A stretch of DNA of 29,140 nucleotides, taken from the NCBI GenBank assembly GCA_902158735.1, contig CABGHG010000003.1:1-29140 (forward strand). Reading direction: 5' to 3'. A program made the position numbers and the translations under genes. Below, in pieces: positions 7,370 through 14,250 of this stretch (its first letter is position 1; every line of letters begins with the position of its first letter). Source of the stretch: Candidatus Methanolliviera sp. GoM_oil. GTDB lineage: Archaea > Halobacteriota > Methanoliparia > Methanoliparales > Methanoliparaceae. The notes under the pieces are model-generated. The model saw only the letters and a program-made list of their open reading frames with translations. It was not told the DNA's origin and ran no database searches.

Positions 7370-7792
7370 ATGAATATTAAAATAGATTCTGAGGATGAGA
7401 TCACCTGGCAAGCCTTTGAGGGGATGGTCGGGAAGATATTTGAGTCGCACGGATTTGACATAAGATACAGATGGGTCTTCAAAAATGAGAGGAGAAAATA
7501 CGAGATAGACGTTTTTGCGGAGAGATATGGAAGATCTATCTCTGTGGACTGTAAAAGATATGGGAAGGGTAGATACAGGGTATCTCAACTGAAAAGTGAG
7601 GGAAGGAAACATAAGCAGAGGTGTGAGGAGCTTCAAAAAGTCTTTAAATTTAAAGTAAAACCCATTCCAATGATAGTTGCATGGATAGACGATCCATTGC
7701 TCTTTGAGGATGGTTGTCTGTTCGTCTCGTATGAAAAGCTCGAAGATTTTTTAGATAATATGGAATATTATCTGGAGGTGTTTAAAAATTGA
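7370..7792 (+). CDS. Restriction-endonuclease-like (Mrr-type PD-(D/E)XK) protein
   Basis: It has 140 residues. An early helix (WQAFEGMVGKIFESHGFDIR) precedes a nuclease core in which Asp of KYEIDVFAERYG and the DCK of SISVDCKRYG (about residues 61-64) form the PD-(D/E)XK pattern, followed by a QLKSEGRKHK helix. This is the compact archaeal Mrr_cat-like endonuclease fold, which usually acts in DNA repair or restriction. It starts nine bases after mobB and is probably cotranscribed with it. The remnant type I restriction locus starts 56 bases downstream, so a role in a former defence region is possible. Substrate unknown. Confidence 0.72.
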   Translation: MNIKIDSEDEITWQAFEGMVGKIFESHGFDIRYRWVFKNERRKYEIDVFAERYGRSISVDCKRYGKGRYRVSQLKSEGRKHKQRCEELQKVFKFKVKPIPMIVAWIDDPLLFEDGCLFVSYEKLEDFLDNMEYYLEVFKN

Positions 7793-7848
7793 AGATCTTT
7801 GATTGATCGGCAGTTTTGAACGATTAAATATGAGATAAAACCGTTGGA

Positions 7849-8276
7849 ATGAAACCAGAAGAGAAAGCACGACAGAAGATTGACCAATTACTGGAATCTG
7901 CAGGTTGGAAGGTTCAGAATCTTCGGGAGTTAGATCTTGGATCTTCTTTAGGTGTGGCTGTCCGCGAATTTCCACTTGAATCTGGCACTGCTGATTACCT
8001 GCTCTTTGCAGATAGAAGAGCTGTAGGAGTTGTAGAGGCAAAACCCGAAGGCACTACATTAAGCGGTGTAGCCGAACAATCCGCGGTCTATTTGGCAGGT
8101 GTTCCTAAAGAGATACCTCACGTACAAGAACCTCTTCCCTTTGCCTACGAACTCGGAGGGTATTCGCATTTCACAGGTCCGAAACACTTAAAGAATGGGT
8201 CTCTCAGGAAAACACTCTCAGGAGAAGGCTTAAGAATCTACCTCCTTTGATCACAGAAGGGCTGAGAGATTGTCAG
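7849..8276 (+). pseudogene. hsdR: Type I restriction subunit HsdR remnant (N-terminal nuclease part)
   Basis: The intact frame 7849-8250 gives the HsdR_N endonuclease domain, with ARQKIDQLLESAGWKVQN, then VAVREFPLESGTADYLLF and AVGVVEAKPEGTTLSG. The Asp of ADYLLF and EAK are the catalytic PD-(D/E)XK residues. After PFAYELGG the true sequence continues in the +1 frame as FAFHRSETLKEWVSQENTLR and ends PPLITEGLRDCQ. That is the linker that normally leads straight to the helicase domain. About 20 residues are lost at the frame change, and the whole SF2 helicase (several hundred residues) is gone: GLRDCQ is fused directly to HsdM sequence. No restriction activity is expected. Confidence 0.82.
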
Positions 8277-9062
8277 GTCGATGTCGAGACCCATTACCGC
8301 CACATCCTCGAAACGCTTGGTAAAGGGAGAGGGATGCTCGGAGTCATCTTCAAGAAATCCCAGAACAGAATTCAGGATCCTGCGAAACTAAGACGCCTGA
8401 TTGAGCTCATCAACCAGGAGACCTGGGTAGGTCTGGATATCGATGTAAAAGGAGAGATCTATGAGGGCTGCGGAACCGGTGATTTTCTTCTGGCAGCTCA
8501 TGATTACATATCAAAGAATTATCAACTTGATAAAGAGCAGAAGAAGTTCCTCAAGTATTCCACATTCAAAGGAAAGGACATTGTTGATGCAGTTGTTCGA
8601 CGGTGCGTAATGAATCTCTATCTCCACAGCATTGGTGGAGAAGAAAACTCTATCGAGGTTGACGATTCCCTTATCTCTGATCCTAAAGACCGATTCGATA
8701 TGGTGCTCACCAATCCACCATTTGGAAAAAAGAGCAGCATTACAATCACCAATGGTGAAGGAAAGGCAGGCAAGGAATCTTTAGTATATGAAAGAGAGGA
8801 TTTCTGGGCAACCACTTTAAACAAACAGCTAAACTTCCTTCAGCATGTAAAGACCCTTCTAAAGATAAACGGAAAGGCCGCCATCGTCGTGCCCGACAAC
8901 GTTCTCTTTGAGGGTGGTGCTGGAGAGACTATCAGAAGAAAACTGCTTCATGAATGTGACGTTCACACGCTTTTGAGATTGCCAACCGGCGTATTTTACG
9001 CACAAGGTGTAAAGGCAAACGTGCTCTTCGTCGATAGAAGACCTGCGAGCGAAAAACCCTGA
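8247..9062 (+). pseudogene. hsdM: Type I DNA methyltransferase HsdM remnant with internal deletion and nonsense codon
   Basis: The first ten residues are the HsdR linker. From VDVETHYRHILETLGKGRGM the sequence is HsdM, lacking its usual N-terminal helical domain. After DIDVKGEIYEG the protein jumps to CGTGDFLLAAHDYI, skipping roughly 40 residues (the LLEKNAED…GQYFTPR stretch and the first half of SAM motif I). The catalytic NPPF (DMVLTNPPFGKKS) remains. The frame ends at TGA 9060-9062, but the very next codons in the same frame (TQRLWIYDLRTNKHFTLKTN) are canonical HsdM, so TGA replaces a sense codon, probably Trp TGG. Without motif I it should not methylate DNA. Confidence 0.84.
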
Positions 9063-9396
9063 ACTCAAAGATTATGGATATACGATCTAAGAACGAACAA
9101 GCACTTCACTTTGAAAACAAATCCTCTGAGATATGAAGACCTTCAGGACTTCATAAGATGTTATAATCCCGAGAACTGCTTAGAAAGGAAAGAATCCGAG
9201 AGATTCAAAACATTCACCTATGACGAACTCATGAAGAGAGATAAGGTGAGCCTCGACATATTCTGGTTGAAGGATGAAAGCCTTGATAGATTCGGAGAAT
9301 CTTTCAGATCCGGACTTGCTTGCGAGGGATGTTTCAGAGAATCTTGAATCTGCATTGGAACAGTTCAGCACGATTTATGAGGATTTGGGGAAGTAA
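9063..9396 (+). pseudogene. hsdM: 3' end of the hsdM remnant
   Basis: Following the in-frame TGA, codons 9063-9279 read LWIYDLRTNKHF, then LRYEDLQDFIRCYNPENCLE, then RFKTFTYDELMKRDKVSLDI and FWLKDESLD, the conserved C-terminal part of HsdM. A single extra base near 9282-9290 then shifts the frame. The correct continuation is DSENLSDPDLLARDVSENLE, SALEQFSTIYEDLGK, ending with TAA at 9394-9396. No hsdS specificity gene follows; the next gene is on the other strand. Confidence 0.8.
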
Positions 9397-9439
9397 TATT
9401 GAGATCGTAACATCGTCCACGAACTTCTCTATATCCATT

Positions 9440-9709
9440 TTAAATATCCTTCCCTTTTGCCTCTCGACTGGAAAAAGAATTCAGCGGTATTATCATTACT
9501 TGGATCACGTCTCCCTCCTTTATTCCCATCGCCTCTGCCTCGGGATCGGGGATGGTTATACGATTCTGTTTTCCCACCCGTACCTTAAACAAAGAGTTTC
9601 CGCGGACAAAATCAATAACAGCACTACTTATCTCGCCTCTAACTTCTTTGATTGCTCCAGCAAGCCCGAGATCGATCCGTGATGTTAGACGTTCGCTAAA
9701 GTTTTTCAA
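9440..9709 (-). CDS. AbrB/SpoVT-type DNA-binding domain protein
   Basis: The reading frame is open up to 9865, but residues before about position 52 are hydrophobic low-complexity sequence from AT-rich intergenic DNA. I therefore place the start at TTG 9709 (89 residues). The N-terminal half is helical (NFSERLTSRIDLGLAGAIKE). The C-terminal half FKVRVGKQNRITIPDPEAEA, MGIKEGDVIQVMIIPL is a swapped-hairpin AbrB/MazE domain ('RITIP … LGIKEGD'). Such proteins bind DNA as dimers and often act as autoregulators or antitoxins; no toxin partner is visible. It is divergent from the PhoU/TrkA_C gene with 94 bases between the two starts. Confidence 0.68.
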   Translation of the reverse strand: MKNFSERLTSRIDLGLAGAIKEVRGEISSAVIDFVRGNSLFKVRVGKQNRITIPDPEAEAMGIKEGDVIQVMIIPLNSFSSREAKGKDI

Positions 9710-9803
9710 GTCTATGACTCGGAAACAATGAAATAGGATCAGATAAGAATAGAAAGATAGATTTATGATAAAAAACAGATACAAAATAGAAAGGTGCAAC
9801 TTG

Positions 9804-10925
9804 ATGAAAAGGATAGAATATGAGCCGTGTAGCGTCAAAGACTTATTGAAGGAGATGAAGGACACTTCTGAGCTGATGATTGATCTGGCATATTCATCTA
9901 TGCTCTTTTACAATGAAGATATAGCCAATGAGGTTCTATATCTTGGAGAGAAGATGAATTTCCTCATCTATCATGTGAGGATATCTGCGATATTGGGAGC
10001 AAGAAGAATAGATGAGGCCGAGGAGATGTCCGGAATTTTACAGGTGGCAAATTCTTCTGAAGCGATATCTAACGCCGCCGAGGACATTTCTAAGTTGACA
10101 TTGGCAGGTATGAAGATTCCCGAGATGATCAAACCTCTATTGAAGATAGAAGAGACCGTCATGAGAGCTAACATCGTGGAGACGTCATCTTTGGCTGATA
10201 AAACACTTGGAGAACTGAGACTTGAGACAGAAACTGGCATGAGGGCCATTGCCATAAGAAGGGAAGAAGATTGGATCTTCGATCCGAATAAATATACGAG
10301 ATTGCTTGCTAACGATGTGATAATAGCAGAGGGGCCAGAAGAGGGAGTTCCTATTTTATACGAGCTCTCTACTCATGTAACATATAGGAGACGAGAGAAA
10401 GAGGATATAACGGTCGATGAGGATCTGGCAAATGCCGCGGAGATCATAGGGGAGATGAAGAATCTCTCTGAGTTAGCAGTAAGTTTAGCGTACGGTTCTT
10501 TACTTTTTGATAATGAGGATATAGCGAGGGAGGTAGAAGATATTGAATCCAAGATTAATAAGATGTGTTATGAGTTGGAACGCCTTGTTTTAAAGACAGC
10601 CAAGAAGACAGAAGACTATGATGGGCTAAGATGCCTGATAGAACTTGCCCGTTCATCGGAGAATATTTCAGATGCGGCGTATGAGATGGCAGATGTCTTG
10701 TTTAGAGATATAGATACACATCCGGCGTTTATAATGGCAGTAAGAGAATCAGAAGAGATAATAACGACCATTGTAGTTGAGGAAGGTTCTTATATGGATA
10801 GAAAAACTCTTGGAGAGCTAAATTTGGAGACAGACGTCGGTATGGATATTTTGGCAATAAGAAGGATGGAGAGATGGATATATCGACCCTCCGATAGCGT
10901 TAAAATAATAGAGGGGACGCGATAA
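9804..10925 (+). CDS. Duplicated PhoU/TrkA_C domain protein (C-terminus frameshifted)
   Basis: I use ATG 9804, not the upstream 9765, because AAGGTG lies nine bases before it and the homologous repeat starts there. The protein is an internal duplication. Repeat 1 has LLKEMKDTSELMIDLAYSSM and a TrkA_C-like ADKTLGELRLETETGMRAIA. Repeat 2 has IGEMKNLSELAVSLAYGSLL and DRKTLGELNLETDVGMDILA. PhoU-like helices followed by TrkA_C (RCK C-terminal) domains define archaeal COG3273-type proteins thought to sense ligands for ion or phosphate transport. Repeat 2 stops 17 residues short of repeat 1. One missing G in the GAGGGGACGCG run (about 10911-10921) would restore DAIIAKGTRGGEEELRKMSS and a stop at 10988-10990. 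A working link with TrkH is only suggested. Confidence 0.78.
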   Translation: MKRIEYEPCSVKDLLKEMKDTSELMIDLAYSSMLFYNEDIANEVLYLGEKMNFLIYHVRISAILGARRIDEAEEMSGILQVANSSEAISNAAEDISKLTLAGMKIPEMIKPLLKIEETVMRANIVETSSLADKTLGELRLETETGMRAIAIRREEDWIFDPNKYTRLLANDVIIAEGPEEGVPILYELSTHVTYRRREKEDITVDEDLANAAEIIGEMKNLSELAVSLAYGSLLFDNEDIAREVEDIESKINKMCYELERLVLKTAKKTEDYDGLRCLIELARSSENISDAAYEMADVLFRDIDTHPAFIMAVRESEEIITTIVVEEGSYMDRKTLGELNLETDVGMDILAIRRMERWIYRPSDSVKIIEGTR

Positions 10926-10977
10926 TAGCGAAGGGAACGAGGGGGGGAGAGGAGGAGTTGAGAAAGATGAGTTCGAA

Positions 10978-11712
10978 TCAATATGCGTAGAGATTCCCGT
11001 AGGGTCTCTTCGTCTTAGGATAAAGTTTTGTGTAGTTCTCTTTTGATAACTCCCTTGTGCTAATCTCCGGGTTGAAATATCTGCCGTAATCTTCGAGAAC
11101 CGATTTTAGAAAAGTTCTATCAGACTTAGTCATCTCTCCCATTCCCACCTCCTTTCCGATCTGATACTCTTTGACCGTCTCCCTAACGAAGATATTCCCG
11201 CCATGCATTCCCGTGCCTACAAAGTTTCCAACAGGATCAGCTTTATTGTCCAGGTTAAGTACGATGATATTCCCGCCTGCCATGTATTCACCTAAGAAAT
11301 CTCTCGCACAACCCCCTATCACGATCGTCGGAACTTTTTCCTTATAAGCTTTCATATGTATCCCGACGCGGTAGCCAACATCTCCTTTGACGTATAATCT
11401 TCCTCCTCTCATCCCATATCCAAGAACATCCCCCGCGTCTCCATGAATGACCACCTTTCCATCGTTCATCGTATTGCATACGCCGTCTTGAGCATTATCT
11501 TTGACTATGATCTCCGGACCATCCATAAAACATGCCAGATCATTCCCAGGAACGCCCTCTATCTCAATTATCAATTCACCCACGAGACCTGCACCGATAT
11601 ATCGCTGGCCATTGATGTTCACTAAATCAAACCGCTTCTCTCCTTTTTTTACCATCTCTCTTATCTTCTCGTTCAATTGCTTATAATGGACGCCACCCGC
11701 ATCGATCTTCAT
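10978..11712 (-). CDS. Glutamate synthase GXGXG-domain protein (GltB3 type)
   Basis: The protein is a single right-handed beta-helix domain of about 244 residues with repeated glycine motifs: GDAGDVLGYGMRGGRLYVKG, GGCARDFLGEYMAGGNIIVL and GNFVGTGMHGGNIFVRE. This is the C-terminal GXGXG domain of glutamate synthase large subunits (also in FwdC and other archaeal proteins), made as a separate polypeptide in archaea. It is a structural scaffold channelling between active sites, not itself catalytic. The frame extends to ATG 11739, but I prefer ATG 11712 because GGGGATGA lies seven bases upstream and it follows the stop of the oxidoreductase gene by seven bases. The other glutamate synthase domains are not in the window. 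Confidence 0.82.
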   Translation of the reverse strand: MKIDAGGVHYKQLNEKIREMVKKGEKRFDLVNINGQRYIGAGLVGELIIEIEGVPGNDLACFMDGPEIIVKDNAQDGVCNTMNDGKVVIHGDAGDVLGYGMRGGRLYVKGDVGYRVGIHMKAYKEKVPTIVIGGCARDFLGEYMAGGNIIVLNLDNKADPVGNFVGTGMHGGNIFVRETVKEYQIGKEVGMGEMTKSDRTFLKSVLEDYGRYFNPEISTRELSKENYTKLYPKTKRPYGNLYAY

Positions 11713-11719
11713 GTGAAAA

Positions 11720-12973
11720 TCATCCCCGAAGTTTATCATCCCTGATATCCTTTGGAAGATATATTAATCCAAAATCATCTTCCATTATCGCTTCTTTGAA
11801 CTTTTCCACATTCATACCCTCTTTCATCATCCCTGTTATGATGCCCGCCCGATCTATATTCCCGATGGCGAGGTAGCCGAATATCTTTCCGTTCTTCAAG
11901 ACCAATCTCTTGTAATTCTTCCCATCTCTTGCGGAAAGGACCTCGCATTCTCCATCCGGATTTACCATTCCTAACGATATTAACGGAAGACCAAACGCCT
12001 GTATAGAATTCATCGGAAAACCACCGTGGTATTCACTTCTTCCTTCTCCGCCTGCCATGTTCACACCCGCGGTGAAACCCCCCTTATATGCCAGCGGGAG
12101 GATTGGTATCGGCATCTCTTGCTCAAGTAAGATATTGTATGATTCCACGCAATCTCCGGCCGCATAGATATCTTTCTTGCTCGTCTGCATCCCCCTATCT
12201 ACTTTTATTCCTCTATCAACCTTCAAACCCGCACTTTCCGCGAGTTCGATATTTGGGTGCACACCTATTGCAACGATGACGATTCTACAGTCTATTCTCT
12301 TTCCACTTTTTAATTTAACTCCACTCACCTCGTCTTCCCCAAGTATCTCTTCGATGCCATCTCCTGTAATGATATCTATTCCGTTCTCTATAAGGTGTTC
12401 TTCGCAGATCTTCCCCCCTTCATCATCGAGTGCCATGGGAAGAATCCTCTCCATCAGCTCCACGATCGTTACGTTCAACCCATATTCTCTCAAAGCATCT
12501 GCGGATTTTATACCTATCATCCCACCGCCAACGATTACTGATATCTTGGCATCGTTCTCTCTCAAGAAATCTTCGATCGCTTTTACATCGTCCCAGCCCG
12601 CAAAAGTGAATACTCCTCTCTTTTGGATACCTTTAATCGGAGGAATAAAAGGCTCTCCACCAACAGATAGGAGGAGTTTATCGTATCGTATCTTATCTTT
12701 CTCTGTGATTACCTCTTTACTTTTTGGATCTATTTTATTTGCCTTTTCTCCAAAGAGAACTTTTACTCCGTTTTTATCATAAAAATCTTCTTCCCTGTAA
12801 TACATCTTCTCATCGGTTATCTTTCCCGCGAGCAGATATGAGATCAGGGGCCTCGAATAGACGCGATATGGCTCTTTGGATATTAAAATGATCTCTCCAT
12901 CTTCATCAATGCTCCTTATCCCTTCTATCCCACCAATTCCTGCTATCGAATTACCGATTATGACATATCTCAT
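11720..12973 (-). CDS. FAD-dependent pyridine-nucleotide oxidoreductase
   Basis: This 417-residue flavoprotein of the NADH oxidase / rubredoxin reductase / NirB-like family has an N-terminal FAD-binding RYVIIGNSIAGIGGIEGI. A central NAD(P)H-binding fold contains SVIVGGGMIGIKSADAL (about 150-166), and KKDIYAAGDCVE (about 278-289) holds the flavin-contacting Asp. The C-terminal dimerisation part follows. There is no redox-active CxxC and no cysteine at the CoA-disulfide-reductase position I can identify, so its electron acceptor is open. It is followed by the GltB3-type gene with a 7-base gap, and the pair probably forms part of a modular glutamate synthase or a related electron-transfer enzyme. 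The ribosome-binding AGAGG lies in the loop of a palindrome (12975-12989) five bases before the ATG. Confidence 0.82.
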   Translation of the reverse strand: MRYVIIGNSIAGIGGIEGIRSIDEDGEIILISKEPYRVYSRPLISYLLAGKITDEKMYYREEDFYDKNGVKVLFGEKANKIDPKSKEVITEKDKIRYDKLLLSVGGEPFIPPIKGIQKRGVFTFAGWDDVKAIEDFLRENDAKISVIVGGGMIGIKSADALREYGLNVTIVELMERILPMALDDEGGKICEEHLIENGIDIITGDGIEEILGEDEVSGVKLKSGKRIDCRIVIVAIGVHPNIELAESAGLKVDRGIKVDRGMQTSKKDIYAAGDCVESYNILLEQEMPIPILPLAYKGGFTAGVNMAGGEGRSEYHGGFPMNSIQAFGLPLISLGMVNPDGECEVLSARDGKNYKRLVLKNGKIFGYLAIGNIDRAGIITGMMKEGMNVEKFKEAIMEDDFGLIYLPKDIRDDKLRG

Positions 12974-12974
12974 G

Positions 12975-13080
12975 AAAACCTCTGGTTTTTCAATCCTGTG
13001 TTGCTCAAAAATCTTCGATTTTTGGCATACACAAATCTTCGATTTGCGACTACCTACCTTCGGTAGGACTGTGATTTGAA
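12975..13080 (-). repeat. Composite palindromic repeat before the FAD oxidoreductase gene
   Basis: Four palindromes stand in a row: AAAACC/GGTTTT (12975-12989), CAAAAATC/GATTTTTG (13006-13024), CAAATC/GATTTG (13032-13046) and CCTACC/GGTAGG (13053-13067), each around a three-base centre. The last three recur in inverted orientation at 13233-13316. The first and last, with the joining sequence, recur before trkH. Confidence 0.8.
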
Positions 13081-13121
13081 TTTTGAGATCAAATTCTTTA
13101 TTTTATTCACCATTTTTAATA

Positions 13122-13232
13122 TTTTTCGTTTTTGTTTTTACAGTCTTTTCGTTTTTGTTTTTACAGTCTTTTCGTTTTTGTTTTTACAGTCTTTTCGTTT
13201 TTGTTTTTACAGTCTTTTCGTTTTTGTTTTTA
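13122..13232. repeat. 23-bp tandem repeat, about five units
   Basis: Four perfect 23-base units (13141-13163, 13164-13186, 13187-13209, 13210-13232) follow a partial fifth unit (13122-13140). Each unit is made of CAGTC, TTTTCG, TTTTTG and TTTTTA blocks. The plus strand is therefore T-rich and the minus strand holds A-tracts of 4-5 bases. The array ends in CAGTC that becomes CAGTCCTACCGAAGG, the start of a composite palindromic repeat, so the array seems to have grown from that repeat's edge. There are no spacers, so it is not a CRISPR array. Confidence 0.9.
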
Positions 13233-13316
13233 CAGTCCTACCGAAGGTGGACGCAGGTGTTGAGAGGGTGTATTGCAAATCTTCGATTTGCGATATGCCA
13301 AAATCTCCGATTTTTG
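13233..13316 (+). repeat. Inverted second copy of the composite palindromic repeat
   Basis: It contains CCTACCGAAGGTGG (13237-13250), GCAAATC/GATTTGC (13275-13291) and CAAAATC/GATTTTTG (13299-13316) in the same order as the minus strand of 13067 to 13006. The two copies point outward from the tandem repeat. It lies 11 bases downstream of the guaAB stop codon and could also act as a 3' hairpin or terminator. Confidence 0.75.
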
Positions 13317-13327
13317 AGCACAACCCT

Positions 13328-14236
13328 TCACTCGTACTCTATCGTCGCGGGAGGTTTCGGTGTAATGTCATAGACGACCCTTGATACGCCCTGCACCTCG
13401 CCTGTTATCCTGAAACTCATCCTTTCCAGAGCATCCCAGGGGAGCCTCAAGAAATTTGCCGTCATCCCATCCCTCGATTCGACCGCCCTTACAGAGATGA
13501 TCCACCCATAAACTCTTCTATCTCCCTTCACGCCTGTCCCCTTACCGAGCAATGCCGCAAAGGCCTGCCACGGATTATACGCCTGAATCTCCTCCTCCAC
13601 AATCTTATTCGCTCTTTTTACGATCTTCAGTTTTTCTTCTGTGACCTCGCCAAGGATCCTCACCGCCATCCCGGGACCGGGATAAGGCATCCTCTCACTT
13701 ATCTCATCAGGCAGTGATAAAGCCCTTGCGACCTCTCTAACCTCGTCCTTATAGAGATCCCTGAGCGGTTCTATCACCTCTTCAAAATCGTAATCGAGCG
13801 GCATACCTCCGACGTTGTGATGAGATTTTATCCCTCCCTCGGATTCTATCCTATCTGGATAGATCGTTCCTTGGATGAGATATTTAGCTCCCACCTCTCT
13901 TGCTACCCCTTCAAAAACCCTGATAAAGAGATTTCCTATCACCTTCCTCTTCTCTTCTGGTTCTTCAACTTCCTTTAACGCATCTAAAAAGCTTTCTTTC
14001 GCATTTATGACTCTTAAATTCATCTCTTTAAACGTCTCTTTGATCTTAGCCGGTTCATCCAACCTCATCAATCCCGTGTCGACAAAAACCGGATATAAAT
14101 CACTCCCAATTGCTTTGTGAGAGAGATACGCACAGACAGAGCTATCTACCCCGCCAGAAAGAGCCATCAGGGCTTTCCCCTTTACCTTTTCTCTAATATT
14201 CTCCACAGTCTCTTTTATAAAGCCCTTGGTATCCAT
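13328..14236 (-). CDS. guaAB: GMP synthase subunit B (ATP pyrophosphatase and dimerisation domain)
   Basis: It has 302 residues. The ATP-pyrophosphatase P-loop LSGGVDSSVCAYL (26-38) adenylates XMP. The C-terminal GMP-synthase dimerisation domain ends with the family's typical YDITPKPPATIEYE. The glutaminase subunit A (GuaAA) is a separate polypeptide in most archaea and is not in this window. Conserved PYPGPGMAVRILGE (about 189-202) marks the XMP-binding region. The reading frame is complete and the usual length. It follows pyrG by 14 bases, so CTP and GMP synthesis genes form one unit, both being amidotransferases. GATGAAGG lies just before the ATG. Confidence 0.95.
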   Translation of the reverse strand: MDTKGFIKETVENIREKVKGKALMALSGGVDSSVCAYLSHKAIGSDLYPVFVDTGLMRLDEPAKIKETFKEMNLRVINAKESFLDALKEVEEPEEKRKVIGNLFIRVFEGVAREVGAKYLIQGTIYPDRIESEGGIKSHHNVGGMPLDYDFEEVIEPLRDLYKDEVREVARALSLPDEISERMPYPGPGMAVRILGEVTEEKLKIVKRANKIVEEEIQAYNPWQAFAALLGKGTGVKGDRRVYGWIISVRAVESRDGMTANFLRLPWDALERMSFRITGEVQGVSRVVYDITPKPPATIEYE

Positions 14237-14250
14237 ACCTTCATCCCATC

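Noticed and set aside
9710..9865. N-terminal 52 codons of the AbrB-like frame
   Set aside because: Hydrophobic low-complexity residues from the AT-rich divergent promoter region; family similarity starts after them.
13122..13232. Possible CRISPR array
   Set aside because: The units are contiguous and identical with no spacers between them.
13076..13384. Plus-strand frames rich in Phe, Val and Ser across the tandem repeat
   Set aside because: They merely translate the 23-base T-rich repeat in rotating frames, and they overlap palindromic repeats and the guaAB end.
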